From the NCBI GenBank assembly GCA_947650285.1, contig CANTFL010000637.1:1-64000 (forward strand): a DNA stretch of 64,000 nucleotides, written 5' to 3'. Position 1 is the stretch's first letter, and every line of letters starts with the position of its first letter. Of the stretch, positions 1 to 11,965 are shown piece after piece. Made by a program: the position numbers and the translations under genes. Source of the DNA: Hyaloperonospora brassicae (lineage: Eukaryota; Oomycota; Peronosporomycetes; Peronosporales; Peronosporaceae). The notes beneath the pieces were generated by a model that did not search any database, was not told the DNA's origin, and saw only the letters and a program-made list of their open reading frames with translations.

Positions 1-1589
1 TTGCGTCATTGCGCAGTGGCAAAGTCAAGCAGATCTGTGCACTCGTCGCGGATGACGAGTACGTTACCGATATTCGGCCGGCAACAGTATTTGCTGAGAA
101 CGAACGGGTTCTCAGCAGCTCATCGATGGACGAAAGTGTCCTCGATGAGAAGACTCGGATTGAGCGATACACGTCTCAATCCTGGGAGTCACTTCAGGCA
201 AATCCTTTGTATAAGGATTTAATCGAATTCAGGGATGTGTTCCCTGAATCCGTACCTTGCGAGTTGCCTAAGGACAAAGGAACTCGACACGAGATCGAGC
301 TCAAACCGGGCTCGAAGTACTGTGTCATGAAGCAGTGGCCACTGCCTCGTGAACAGGTGCTAGCGATCGACAAGTTCTTTGCCGATCGCTTAGCAGCGGG
401 CCATGTGAGGGAATCAACATACCCTCACAGCTCTCCGACCATCTGTGTGCGAAAGGCCACAGGAGGGTGGCGGATAGTGCACGCATTCGACAAGTTGAAT
501 GATGCAACGGTACCGAACCAGACGCCGATACCGAGGAAGGACGTAATCATAGATGGTGTGTCAAAGAGTACCATATTTTCGTGTATGGATCTGATGGACG
601 GATTCTATCAGGTCCTCATGCGTGTACAGGACATACCGTACATAGCAGTGATCACTCCCAGCGGTATGCTGTGGGAGGGGCTAGTGATGTCACAGGGGCT
701 GAGCAATGCCCCTGCAACTTTCAACAGATGTGTTACAAATTTAGTGATACCGGTGCGAGACTTCGCACCGAGTTACTTCGACGATGTGCTCGTCCATAGC
801 CGGGCTATGGACGGAAAGACGGACGTTGAGGTTCGTAGAACTCATGTTCGTCAAGTCCTTCAACTTATTCGCAAGCATAAGTTGTATGTCAATATCAAGA
901 AGTGTATATTCGCGGCAAGCGAAATACCATTTCTTGGGTGCATCGTGGGTAAACACGGCGTACGCCCTGATCCCAAAAATATCAAGGCGATCACCGACTG
1001 GCCAGTGCCAGTCAATGTCAAGGGACTTCGTAAGATCTGTGGCTTAGCGGCGTACTTACACAAGTACTCGCGCAATTACGCCGAGATAACTGTTCATCTT
1101 TCTTGCTTGCTCAAGAAAGATATGAAGTGGTCATGGAACGCTGATTGTCAGCGTTCCTTAGAAAGCATCAAGAAAAGCTTCATGCAACCTCCCATCTTGG
1201 CGATTGCAGATCAGGACAGACCTTTTCATGTGGTCTGTGACGCCAGCGATTTTGCTATCGGCTGTGCGTTGATGCAGTATGAAACAGACGGCGCAGAGAG
1301 CGTCGTCTGCTATCAATCGCGTCAGCTGAAACCAGCTGAACGCAATTACCCAGTACATGACAACGAACTCCTTTCCATGAAGTACGCACTGGCTAAGCTC
1401 CGCGTCTATCTCCTCGGAGATAGACCGGTCATTGTATATACGGACCATGCGTCACTACGCACGGTCGTGAACAGTACACACCTCTCGCAACGAACGGCGA
1501 GGTGGCTGTCTTTCTTTGCGGAGTACAACTTCTCCGTCGAATACAAACCAGGACGACTTAACGTCGTCGCTGATGCGCTATTGTGGTGA
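1..1589 (+). CDS. Ty3/Gypsy pol fragment: reverse transcriptase + RNase H (5' partial, 3' cut by LTR)
   Basis: The frame is open from the window edge to 1589, about 526 residues counted from position 9. It reads as a Gypsy RT followed by RNase H. Visible RT motifs are the first catalytic Asp in MDLMDGF (about residue 194) and YFDD (256-259). The RNase H acidic set appears complete: Asp about 411 (VVCDAS), Glu about 453 (DNELLS), Asp about 479 (YTDHAS) and Asp about 522 (NVVADAL). No stop or frameshift interrupts it, unlike the Gypsy elements next door, so it is the youngest-looking pol here. It ends because an LTR begins at 1582 and supplies the TGA; integrase is missing. Gag and protease would lie left of the window. 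It differs clearly from the RTs of GyA and GyB, so it is a third Gypsy lineage. A second, inverted copy lies at 19218-20568. Confidence 0.92.
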   Translation, partial: ASLRSGKVKQICALVADDEYVTDIRPATVFAENERVLSSSSMDESVLDEKTRIERYTSQSWESLQANPLYKDLIEFRDVFPESVPCELPKDKGTRHEIELKPGSKYCVMKQWPLPREQVLAIDKFFADRLAAGHVRESTYPHSSPTICVRKATGGWRIVHAFDKLNDATVPNQTPIPRKDVIIDGVSKSTIFSCMDLMDGFYQVLMRVQDIPYIAVITPSGMLWEGLVMSQGLSNAPATFNRCVTNLVIPVRDFAPSYFDDVLVHSRAMDGKTDVEVRRTHVRQVLQLIRKHKLYVNIKKCIFAASEIPFLGCIVGKHGVRPDPKNIKAITDWPVPVNVKGLRKICGLAAYLHKYSRNYAEITVHLSCLLKKDMKWSWNADCQRSLESIKKSFMQPPILAIADQDRPFHVVCDASDFAIGCALMQYETDGAESVVCYQSRQLKPAERNYPVHDNELLSMKYALAKLRVYLLGDRPVIVYTDHASLRTVVNSTHLSQRTARWLSFFAEYNFSVEYKPGRLNVVADALLW

Positions 1590-3442
1590 AGTCGATCTCA
1601 CAAAATTGCTTTAGTGAGTGTCGATCTTCCACTTGCCCAGACTTGCCGACTCACGGAGGGAGTACTTCGATCCGTGCCGTGTTGTATAGCCTTGTGCTCA
1701 CCTTGTGTACCCGTCGATTGGGCTGGCTTGAGCTCTTCGTAACGGCCTTGGGAGATGTCGATCTCGCTGAACGGTTGGGTTGAGCGTTCGCTTCCGGTGT
1801 GGAAATCTTCACACCACGAACGGGGGTTCTGCGATCCTGATCTTGAGTCGCGGCGATCGCTTATCTGGAAGCGTCGCGATCTCGATCTTGAATCGCACCG
1901 ATCTCGATTCGTCTTCGGGATCGGGGTCTTCGCTGAGTGGAAATCTCCACTCAGCAAATAATAGTCTTGCGTCGATCTTGCGTTGGGATCGATCCAATCG
2001 GGTCTCGGGATCGGCCGATCTTGCTGGAAGTGCGCAATTTGGGCAGATCGGTCCTTGGTTTCGCCAAAATGAAACGTGCCGATCTGTCCGGTACATCGCT
2101 TCGATCTCGCTCGGTCTTGTCTTGAACTCCTTGTCCAGATGTTCTGACCACTTGAGCCGACTTGCGATCTTGTATCCAAAATCCTTTTCCTTTTCCTTGT
2201 CGCTGCTACCCTAGCAGTTGAGTTGAGTGTGAGTACTTGATCGATCCGGGCCAGATATCCCGAGATCGCTCTTCTCGATCTCGGCCAACAATCTATGATC
2301 GGTCTTCTGTGTCCCTATAACACGCGTTTTTTGACCCGCCGGGGAAGCCAAATCAATCTTGCCCGGAGAAGAGGGGAGGAGAACGTGCGTCGTAAGCAGA
2401 AGAAGTAGAGTTCAAGTCTGTTTATTAACCAACCAAATTATTAGCCAACCTTATTCAAGCCTATTCCCAACCGTAGGTCACTGTCCAAGTCGATATCACC
2501 TTTAAGCTTGACCGCCCCCTTGAACACGTGTCGAAATTTCGCGACCTGTACTCCAAAGATAGCGCCAATACTCCCAATATCGTACCTAGGCACCCAAAAG
2601 GGACCAAATTCCAAATACGGTACCAAATACCCAATTTTGGTACCGAAAAGTCCAAAATAGTATCCAAATGCCAAACGTGTCTACATCCATTTTGCGACGT
2701 CACTTCGACCGGCTTCCACTGGCTCTTTCGATCTGGACGTTTGGGACATCAGTCTTGGACCTTCAACAGGCATGTATATCACAATTCAATAGCTCCATCA
2801 CCGATATACCCATAACCAGCAGGGAACATGACCAATCTGGTGTCCAATTCGAGATGGTTGAGGACCGACACAGTACAATCCGGCCATATATGCTCTTCCT
2901 TCCATTGAGCGTACTCCGATACCATCCTCAAGGGTTTGTCTGCTCAATGGGACCATCCGAAGTTCTTACAACGGTCCCACGGGCTTCCACAAACATCCAC
3001 ACTTCCAGATTGGGCCATAATTAACCTAAATCAGTACTCATTTCGGGAGACCGGTAACAAGTGTCACCGATCTGATGGATTTCGGCACCTTTGTCACAGA
3101 GTCACCTCACATCGCCTGGTCCCGATGCACCTTTCCCAGAATAATTCTGCTTCAGATCGGTTGTTTGATGCAATCCAGTCCCTTGTCTCAGATCGCACCG
3201 TTGAAATTATTCCTTGTCCCAGATTGTAGCGTGGAAATCATCCCTTTCCGCGCCCCGTATCAGATCGTTCCACACCCATCAATCTGACGGCAGTTGGATC
3301 AGATCGTCTTTCTCCGTTGGGATCGCCTCCCATCTCGTATTAGATCGCCAGGTCCCATGGTCTCATTTTCCACCAGTAAGTGACACCTTAACTGGGTGGT
3401 CGCCGATCCACGTCCCATCATTTGATTAGTGACTTTACCACA
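1582..3442 (-). repeat. LTR of GyA (3' LTR), about 1.86 kb
   Basis: In element sense (minus) it starts TGTGGTAAAGTC at 3442 and ends GACTTCACCACA at 1582, an extended inverted terminal repeat beyond the usual TG..CA. It aligns along its length with 17435-19215, 34991-36768, 42228-44006, 55701-57468 and 62779-64000. It is rich in GATC and CGATCT. It carries the conserved hairpin CTGCTA-GGG-TAGCAG near 2205-2220 (seen as its complement). The left junction with the RT frame at 1581/1582 marks an insertion or recombination. Confidence 0.92.
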
Positions 3443-3457
3443 ACCGCCCTCTGTACT
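3443..3457 (-). promoter_or_regulatory. Polypurine tract of GyA
   Basis: On the minus strand the bases AGTACAGAGGGCGGT directly precede the LTR start TGTGGT. The matching site before the other LTRs is CAGGGGGCGGT or CAGGGGGAGGT, as expected for the plus-strand DNA primer of an LTR retrotransposon. Confidence 0.7.
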
Positions 3458-3531
3458 GAAGTCCTTTTAGGCAGCAACCGGCTTCAGTCCATTCATCAAT
3501 CAACTTCGTTCCAAGCACTCAAGTCCATCCC

Positions 3532-6257
3532 ATGACCTCCCCGACGCGTCTCCCCACTTCGCCGAACCTCTCGGACAACTTCACTGTAGTTCTGTCTCCG
3601 GATCGCGATCGTTCGTCCGGATCATCAGATCACGGGGAGCATGCTCCCACAAATTCGGATCGGCCTAGGTCCCCACAACATTCCGGTCCGGCCGGATCGC
3701 CTCCGTTTCCCAGATCGCCCGATCAAGAAAAATGTATTCCCGCCGTTCCACATCGGCCTGGGTTTCCCAGTCATCTCGATCCGGCCGGATCGTTACCGAT
3801 TCTTGTGGGATCGCCATACTTCCCGCTGGAGTAGATCGCCCCTCTCACCTCGTCAGATTCTCTTGATGCATTTGGGTCCGACACACTGACCACTAGTGGT
3901 CTTCGTCGTGGGTCCACTCCAATTGTGGATACCAACGAGCACGTCCCGAAAGGTTCCGCCGACGACGTTCGTCTTACGTTGGCGACGATCTCGTATTTAT
4001 GGGATCGAGAGTTCACTTTCCGCAGCCAAGAGGATAACATCCACGCGCTTCGGCATTCACACCGAGAGGCTGTCGCGCGCGGAGATCGTCGACAAGAAGA
4101 GATCGATTATCTGTACCAAACGGCTGCCCCATTTGTCTCTTTCGTTTAGCGTCGTTACGACTTGATACAATGCCGGTATGTCGACGCCGATCATTCTTTA
4201 AGAGAATGCCGGCTGGCGCTGCGGACCCGTCGCGATCAGTCGGCAACAATTATTCGGTTGAACGAGTTGTTACGCGCCAGCGATCAAGATCCGACCCGCT
4301 TAGAACAGCAGATGAGGACCGTGAACACGTAGGTCCGCTCCCTCCTAGCGGATCGCAACACCCTCCGACATCAGCGTGACCAGTTGGCCTTCGACAAGTC
4401 ATTCCTCAGCGCGAAAGTTTCCAAGTTGAAAATAGGTTTAGGTCGATCTCAAGCGGAGATCGAAGAGGGTTTCGCTTCCAAAAGCGATCTCATACAGCAA
4501 GTGGATTAGTTGGGTTCTTTGGAAGGTCATATGGCGCACTCGCAGGATGAAAATGTCAACCTCCGTCGTCAACTTGCAGAACATCTTGCGGTTTACGACC
4601 TCTTGGCAGCGGCGAAGCAAGATCGGGATAGGGCCGTAGCAGATCAAAGTGCGCTTTTGACACATTGAACAGTGCTATACTCGGCTCTCAGTCGTCTGCG
4701 GTGACCCCCAATACGACTCCGGATCCGACCCCCAGCGATGCTACTCCGGTGGGATCGACTCTTGCTTCTGCCATACGGAGGACGGGATCACGTGTCCGTA
4801 AGATCCGACCGAGATTGCCTGCTCCGCCTGCCAAGCGCCAGCGTGTTCAATTAGGATCACGGTCCAGGGATTTTTCCATAACCCGAGCGGACACCCGCCT
4901 ATTATCGTTAAACTAGTCAACACCCTCTAAGAGATTTCCATGATCGGCTACACCCGCGCCTTCCTCCGTTTCTTCTTCTCCGTCTCCGCCTGCAGATCCT
5001 GGGGCTGGATCGGGAAGTGAACATTCGACCGGGTCTGCCTCTAGCTCGAATGATCTGACTCGGTCTGTAATGTCTAAATTCAGATCGGCCGCTCGTCGCC
5101 ACCCCGAATCGGACGATCGATCCGAAACTTTAGGCTCCTCGGCGGCCACTCCAAAAAAGTTCGTTGCGTCCGTGACAACTAGTTCCGGCCAAGAGCCGTC
5201 ACGTCCGTCTTCATCGAACGAGCCGGAGCCTCGCTATCTTTCCTATTCGACTGCTTCGATTGCGACTACTCCCGTGATCGACCTTTAGGATGATGGTGGT
5301 GATTCTGGAGATGCGGATGTGTCGTTGCCGGAAGAGGCACCCAGCGAGATCGGCTCTGCTAGTTCGCCCCGTGACTTTACTGCACTCCCGTCCATCCGTC
5401 TGTCCGATAGCGACAACAGCATCACCATTCCGGTACGCCCAGTGGCTAGCCTAGTCCTCGCGGCTGCCGACTTTAGCGATCTTTCACCACTTCAGCAACC
5501 TCGGGATCGATAATTTACAAACTATTTGGCACCTTTCCGCCGGGCAGCTTCTGAGGTCGCTCTCATACAGTCTCGCGGATTGCGATTGTTTGCGTGAGGA
5601 CGATGTCGATCGAGTTGTTGTTCCATCACTATTCCAAGCTTTGACATTTCTTATTTTCTCATCACTTTCACGGGCGAACTCCACCTACGGGGACTTGGGT
5701 GTCTGGGCTAGTCTCGCGGCGACACATTGCGGCCCTATACGCCCGATCTCCTTGGGACAACATCTTGATTCGTGTGAATTCGATCTCGTTTTCCCTAACC
5801 GGGTGGTATCGGGACATGGGCACTCGTTATCTAGATCTGGATTCCAGTCATCGCCAAGCACTGTGGGAATCTACGCACGCGTTTCCCATCTCTACGGCTC
5901 AACGACGATCTGATCATTTCCTGCTAACGTTTTGGCGTCAGCGTAAACAGCGTCGATCTCGTTTTAGAGCGCGTTGGAAACTTCCTGAAGACGGAACTCC
6001 GCGGCATGATATACGGCCACTGCGATCTATATATCTTGATCGATCCCTTCTTTTTGCATTAACCGCGCATGCATGAAAAGCGAGTTTAGTCTCCCGGATT
6101 GGGACATACTGCCGACCCAGCCGACCTGGTAGAGGCGTTGGACATGGACGACCAAGAGGATCCTTGGCGCAACCAGTTCCGTAACGCCCACTGGGATCAC
6201 CCCGGACCACAGATCCCTCGTCTACAAGACAAGTTCAAGACTGGTCCATTGTATTAG
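3532..6257 (+). pseudogene. Antisense ORF of GyA: Ser/Pro-rich, coiled-coil, NLS-like protein (broken)
   Basis: It runs opposite to the retrotransposon genes. It starts at ATG 3532 (MTSPTRLPTSP), 89 nt inside the LTR edge, and the last clear segment stops at 6257. Several stops and frame changes break it, so the layout is read across frames. First comes a Ser/Pro/Arg-rich head (to about 3850). Next is a helical, charged stretch typical of coiled coil (3925-4665, with the start of the core reading YLWDREF). A Ser/Thr/Pro-rich part follows, with a basic cluster (RVRKIRPR...PPAKRQRV, about 4790-4850) that looks like a nuclear localisation signal. The tail (about 5700-5990) contains ALWESTH and a run FWRQRKQRRSRFRARW. 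I know no family for it. The same architecture is on the antisense strand of GyB at 24089-27340, which argues for a real ancestral gene rather than a shadow frame. Confidence 0.68.
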
Positions 6258-6436
6258 TCTAAAATAGGTGTTCGAGTTCGATCGTCTTTCAGATTTGTGT
6301 ACGTCTTTCAATCGTTTTCTTTGGTGATTCATTCTTCGCAAACTTCTTAACTTCGATTCGCTCTCGATCCATATCATTCAGTTAGGTAATTCAATTGACT
6401 GTCTCCATACCCACACACATAACTCCATCCATCAGC

Positions 6437-6560
6437 ATGTGATACCTTCTAGCACATCTTGCAACCTCATCCACTAGAATGTGCTACCGTCTAGCACATC
6501 TTTCAACCCCTCCTTCCGCATATGCTACATTCCGCATATGCTACCTCCCACATACTTGTT
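6437..6560 (-). other. Hairpin array between pol stop and antisense ORF stop
   Basis: Two hairpins are clear: 6437-6457 (ATGTGATA, loop CCTTC, TAGCACAT; one mismatch) and 6479-6499 (ATGTGCTA, loop CCGTC, TAGCACAT; perfect 8 bp). Further copies of a CATATGCTAC motif run to about 6560. On the element strand the loops read GAAGG and GACGG. The array lies just after the chromodomain stop (6568-6570) and before the antisense ORF stop (6257), between two converging genes. The same location in elements C and E holds hairpins with loop GGAGG. A role in RNA 3' ends, stability or packaging is inference. Confidence 0.62.
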
Positions 6561-6567
6561 CGAACTG

Positions 6568-8060
6568 TTAAGGTTCGTCCGACTTGCCTTCGTGAGACTT
6601 TATCTCTTCGAAACGGTTTCGACTCACTCGGCTCCGCTCAAACTCTTGCAAGATCGCTCCGCAACTCAGATCGGCCTCGTTCACCCAACTTAGGTCGGGA
6701 ATCCCTTCCACTTCACCATAAATCGACGATGTACTCGCCCATAACGGGTTTCCCGACCATATCGCACGTCCAATACCTCTTCCACATCATATTCTCCCTC
6801 CTCAAGATCTCTCTACCAACTGTCTTCTGGTAGCAGAGCTTCATCAAAATCCAAGCAATCTGCTTCATCCATCGTAAGCTGATGATTCGGCCGTTCAGGG
6901 AACGTCTTTACCTTCTTTAGCTTCGATAGATGTACAATCGAAAATAGCCGATATGGGGTACCAGCGATCTCCAATTTCACCGCGTGATCTCCACATATAT
7001 CCGCCACTCGGAATGATCCATGCCACATATGCGCTAAATTCTTTGCGGAGCCTTCCTTGACTCGATCCAGGTATAGCTATACTTGTATACCCACTTCGAC
7101 TTCATGTGGCTCCAGGTCATTATTGTGTTGATCTGCTCTCTCCTGGATCGCGACTCGTAAGTAATCGTTCACTGCAGATCAATCTCGTTGGTATTGCCTT
7201 TGGAACTTGTATCTCCACCTATTTGGGTCGCGATCTCGTGTTCCCGTGTTCCCTACTGACAACGTGGCTTCCAATGATGACCGCAAGTCCCACATATAAA
7301 TCAGATTGGATAGGGTGTCCCCCCGGATCCGATCTTGCGCGGTGTTGATCGCAAATGTGAGCCGTTCAGCAGACTCATCCCAATCCGGTTGGTTGACACC
7401 AGCCACATACATCTTGAGCGCTCTCGTCAGTGTTTGCACCATTCGTTCGGTCGTTCGTTCCATTTGCTTGAGGTCTATAGTCCATGGTAGCACGCTGCTT
7501 TTGCCCTAAGATCTGGCTGAAAGCTCGGATAAAATCGGACATAAATTCCGGTTCCCGATCGTGCCTGATAGCCTCGCTAACTCCAAAACGTCGTAACACG
7601 CATTCTTCGTAATTCTCCGTAATCGTCTGTGCTATCCGTGACGAGCTAGCTTTTGCGATCACATACCCCGACAAAAGATCGACTTAACTGAGAAGCTCTG
7701 TATTTTTCTTGAGCGACTTGGGCTACGACGGGATATCATCCATCGCGATAATCTGAAATGAATAGCTTGCTTGTAAATTACCAAGCGATCTCTCATGGAT
7801 CATCGGACTTTCCTTTCGGTCTCACAATCGGTACACTCGCCTACATATCGTTGCACACTCCGGTACAGCCCTCTCCAGTGTAATCGCGACCTGATCTTCT
7901 GGTACGTCCTGCCAATAACTTGGTGGTCTCCCTTCAGACTTGCGTGGTAATGGTGCAAAAAGTCTTGTTGCAACGTCTCTGGGATTACTAGACGCATCAA
8001 ACCATCGCGATCTTCTGACTTTTTTTGCCATGGGGCAGAAGAAAAGCAGATCGTTCTCAT
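6568..8060 (-). pseudogene. GyA integrase, SH3-like domain and chromodomain (broken)
   Basis: Integrase joins the element DNA to the host chromosome. Starting at 8060 the frame shows the zinc-binding N-terminus (HYHASLKGDH then CTDC). It continues to the catalytic core: AMDDIPS carries the first Asp, HDREPEF the second, and TTERMVQ, in a shifted frame, the likely Glu. At 7028-6813 comes an SH3-like C-terminal domain (WHGSFRV to EDSW). A chromodomain-like segment then ends at 6570 (KWKGFP, then WVNEADLS and SRNRFE). Stops and frameshifts near 7180, 7375, 7680 and 6813 inactivate it. Chromodomains in such elements are known to steer integration to particular chromatin marks. The SH3-like and chromodomain parts are what elements C and E keep. 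Confidence 0.87.
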
Positions 8061-8165
8061 CGATGACTACTCAGGTGCTAGTTTTGTCACACCTTCACTT
8101 CTCCAGCGTCCAGGCTTTATATATCGCCGTTCAGATAACTCTTGAGGTTGACGATCCAACGCTAT

Positions 8166-8924
8166 TCATCCTAAGCTTGTACAATTCGTCGAATTTAAAT
8201 CCTCTGTACTTCCTCCTCCTGTATCACTTCGGGCTGATGGCGTATCCTCTCGGCTGACCTCGTACCGGAAGTCATTCCAATAAGCTGCCCATCCTGCTTG
8301 GGCTTCAACATTTAATTGAGACGGTTCAGAATAATCAGATCTTGTTTGATATTCTTCTGCTACCACCGTTTTTCCGTTTTCGTTCTGCAATGCTGTGCTG
8401 GCTAGTTGATCCGCGCTTTGGTTCCATTCTCGCTTCATGTGTAGGAAATCATGATTCGGCCACGATCGCAATTTGTCCAACGCTTTATGTCTCAACCGTT
8501 GAAGGCCCGGTGCCTTGCAGTCGATCTCGACGCGCATCTGTCGGATCACCAATTTAGATTCTCCACAAAGAATTACTCGCCCCCTGTCCAGATCGGCAAG
8601 TAATTTGAAGCATTATAGCAAGCCATTATACTCAGCTTCGTTCACGGTGAGGATGAGAACGTATTTGGATTCTGCCGCCACGATCGTCCACTCAGGTAGC
8701 CTCTATATCACAACACTGCACGACCGTCCTTTCTATTTTATCCTCGCCGATCCATCAAAGCTGGCCATCAGCAACTTATCATCCACTTCACCGTGGGTGG
8801 TGGCATTGATATCTTGAGTCGGCAGTCCTTTCGCAGGCTTATTGCGATCAGCATCTCTTCCATCTCCTCTATCGGGGTGATCTCGCTGCCAGCAGCCCCA
8901 ATATCTCTTCTTTTCCTCTCTCAA
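8166..8924 (-). pseudogene. GyA second RNase H domain, archaeal type (broken)
   Basis: The minus strand reads LMASFDGSARIK near 8770 (first Asp). After a broken middle it continues LVIRQMRVEIDCKAPG and a tail with WNQSADQLASTAL, where the last Asp lies. This pattern (FDGSA, then an N-G-L-L block, CG-D/E-S, N-SAD-LA) fits the archaeal-type RNase H that I recall as an extra domain in some oomycete Ty3/Gypsy elements. It follows the ordinary RT-linked RNase H at 9100-9483. Several stops lie between 8556 and 8730. Pieces equivalent to its central strand recur, amplified, in the long ORF of elements C and E. Confidence 0.75.
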
Positions 8925-9099
8925 ATTTCTTTACCTCCATACTTCAGTTCGACAACAAAGCAGCCCACCTTTCTAATACCCTGTTGAGCCCTCGAGATTG
9001 CATCAACCACGCTAGCGTGAAGTGTCGAGTCAACACCGTGATCTCTCGTGAAGCTATTTTGGTACAGCACACATCCAAAACACGAAGTAACGCCAGCAC

Positions 9100-10766
9100 T
9101 TACTTCTCCACTGTCGCGTAGTTAAGCTCATTGGGCATTAGAGTGCGGCTAGTGAACGTCACCGGGTGGTACACGCCATCGTACTCCGGTATCAGGGCCG
9201 CTGAAACATCCCACTTGCTAGCGTAGACCACGATCACGGGAGGGCGATGTGGGTAAAAATGTTTGAGCATAGGAGCGGTAGCTATCTTGGACTTTAGCAT
9301 AGTAAAAGCAACCTCGGCTTCGGTCCATCGACCCTCGTTCGACCATTCGTCTCCTGCTGCGAGCTGAGATCGGCCGATCTCGAAGAAATCCGATTCTCTT
9401 AGCTCATATAACACAGCGGCGTACACTGCAAAATCCTCAATGAAGCGGCGGTAGTAGTTCAAGCTTCCGAGAAAAGATTGCATAGCTAGCAGCGTGTTAG
9501 GAAACGGGATGATGACCAGCGTTTCAAAGTTCTAGGGCTGAGCCTCCAGACCATTCATCGACACTCGATGTCCCAAATATTCGACCTTACGGCACCCCCA
9601 AAAACTCTTCGTGAGACTGATAGACAGGTTCCACGTATCACATGCTTCCAGCAGTCGTTCCACTTTTGCGTACAAAGATTCCCATGACGTGGCTGGTATG
9701 AGGATATCGTCAGTTTAAGATCGGCGTCCTAGTATAGAAGATCGTCGATCTGTCTCAGGTTCGCCGTCCTTGAACACGTCGATCGGGCCATCTGAAGCTG
9801 ATCGCTGGCCGATCTTGAGATATCCATACAGCGCATTGTCAACTAGACGTTGGTAAATCTCAGGTGCGTCCTTATGCCCAAACGGCATTCGCAACCACTC
9901 GAACAGGCCAAACGGCGTGACAAACGCTGATATCAGTTTTGCTCGTTCGGTCATTTTTACGACCCAGAATCCACTGGCCATGTCTAGCAAGCCGTACCAT
10001 AGGGCTTTATCCAGGTCTTCCAGCAGATCGCTGATCAACGGCATGGAATACACCATCAGGCGTGTCAGCTGATTCATTCTCCATTAATCTATACAGGGAC
10101 GAATTTTCACTCCGTTCTTCTTGATGATCACCACTATATGAGACGCCCAAGGCGACGTGGATGGCTGAACAATCTTGGCCGCTAACAGCCTTTGATGAGA
10201 TCTGACAGCTTCTCCCGATATGTCGGCGCGACCGGACGTACTCTTTGCGCTATCGGTGCTGCCCCACCGACATCGATATCACAGATCGCGCCCCGTGCCG
10301 CTGGTGGTAGAGCATTACCGTTACCCATGAGAAGGTGACGGCTCTTCCATATCAACGATCTGAGCCGCTTTTGATCTGTGGTGAGAGGCACATTTGGAGA
10401 TCCGATCTGAATGTCATCAATCGTAACTTCTTCCGTAGTCGCCGACATTTCTGGTAGTACTGCCATGTGCTGCTCGATATCTACAGCAGACAAATATCCG
10501 CTCTCGTGGTAGTAAACTGGTGTTTCTGCGATCTCAGCATCTTCAGTCTTTGGCAATGTCTCTTCTTCAGGCTCTTGCTTCTCTCCAGGCTGGCTCAATT
10601 CCAACAATTTGTCAGTCGGATCGGCCTTCGATAGAGACGGTCTATCGCGTGGCCATTTTTGTTCGGTATCGCGATCCCCCTTCGTTGCATGTTGGATTTC
10701 GATCTCATGGTCGTTATCTTTTCGCGATAGCTCTGCTTCGTTGTGTGGAGTTAAATTCAGCTCCAA
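9100..10766 (-). pseudogene. GyA reverse transcriptase and RNase H (broken)
   Basis: An acidic pol segment starts at 10766 and reaches the RT N-terminus (ICDIDVGGAAPIAQRVRP). A gap with stops follows at 10080-10180. The palm is at 10077-9715, with LLDMASGFW carrying the first catalytic Asp and LRMPFGHKDAPEIYQ. The YxDD box is damaged: a stop sits where the aromatic residue should be, leaving TDDILIPA near 9710. After a break, 9483-9100 holds the RT thumb and connection (SFLGSLNYYRRF) and the RT-linked RNase H (VIVVYASKWDVSAAL, TSRTLMPNELNYATVEK). Here Asp is replaced by Tyr-Ala in the first RNase H motif, so this RNase H looks like a degenerate connection domain. That is expected when a second RNase H follows. 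Confidence 0.9.
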
Positions 10767-10894
10767 TGCCCCTTTTTTCCTTCACAACCGCATAATATGT
10801 TCTGTGCGGTTCCTCGTTTCCGGCCTGCCGCGTCACCGTAGAGACCGCTGAAGATACATCTTTTAGCATATCAGATTGTCTTTTCATGATACGT

Positions 10895-11830
10895 TAAGGG
10901 GTGAAGTAGGTAGGGCGCTCTACCAATAGTCCGATCTGCTCTTCTGGAAGCGTATTCACACTATCCGTCGCAGCTTCATACGCTAGATTTGGCCACTTTT
11001 TGTACTTCCCCGATCCGACCGTCACAAAAGCTTAAGTACGTGATACCATATCGCCTTCGGTCCACAAGCCTAATATAGTGTGGGTGGGCAGTATGATTTC
11101 ATGGTCGCTAATGTTGGTCATCTGCAGGTACTTCGTCTTAGCCAACCCCGAGATCACCGTGGGAACCCAATCCGGTACTCTAGCGATCCACAACTTCATC
11201 TTAGCCCCTCCGATCCCGATCTTCACTTCCCTTGACTCTCCGACCGGGATCGCTACATGTTGTTCCTTCGCCGTTACGTGATGTATCTTCGATCCGTATG
11301 CGGGGCGACGTCCTGCGAAATGAATACGGATTTTTTCTAATAGACATAGCGCGCCATCAGCTAGATCGGCCGTACTCCGGCAGGTACCATAAATTCTATT
11401 GCCGGATTGCTTCCTGTCCTGCTAGATCGCCTACCCACGCATTGCAATAGTATACCAGCGATCCCGCGAGGGTTACTTTGATCTTGGTACGTCCCATCGT
11501 CATATACGGAGTATCTCCGATCCCGATAAATTCTTGTCGTTGACTTTCGTCAATGTGACAACCGACCTTACGAGCAAAGGTGGTGTCATTTATCGACACT
11601 TCAGCACCAGAATCAAATATCAGAGTGGCTTTTGCGTTGTTGATCTTGCCAACAGCTTTCACCCGGTTAACCCACTTTCCGGGCGAGTAGTGCTTCCAAT
11701 ATCCGCGAGATTCACCGTAAGCGAGCTCAATTTCGATAGTTGGTTCGGATCTCGAGTACTCGTCGATCCTATTCAGACTGGAAACGGAAGAGACACGTTT
11801 TGACTTTGAACGAGGTATATTTGTCTCCAT
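10895..11830 (-). pseudogene. GyA retropepsin-like protease and linker (broken)
   Basis: The 145-residue frame starting at 11830 contains the aspartic protease motif LIFDSGAEVS with the catalytic DSG intact. It has a flap-like IGIGDTPYMTMG and ends in AGQEAIRQ just before a stop. Past the stop the frame resumes with a linker around 11226-11032 (KIGIGGAKMKLWIARVPDWVPT, shown in two parts by a local break). This linker matches the start of the long ORF in elements C and E. The protease would cut the Gag-Pol polyprotein. Confidence 0.86.
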
Positions 11831-11965
11831 ATCTGCATTCGCTTACTCTCGCGATCTGTCTTCTTTTTTTCCACGTATGCAATAATGCAGAGCCCAGAAC
11901 GCTCGGCTCGTACTAGATTCAATCCTGGCGAGCGTCCTAGTTTAACATCTTCCCGGTCTTCTCTG

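Noticed and set aside
1583..2215. Host protein-coding ORFs near the left edge (several frames of 60-190 residues)
   Set aside because: All lie in the LTR and recur with it in every other LTR; no domain recognised.
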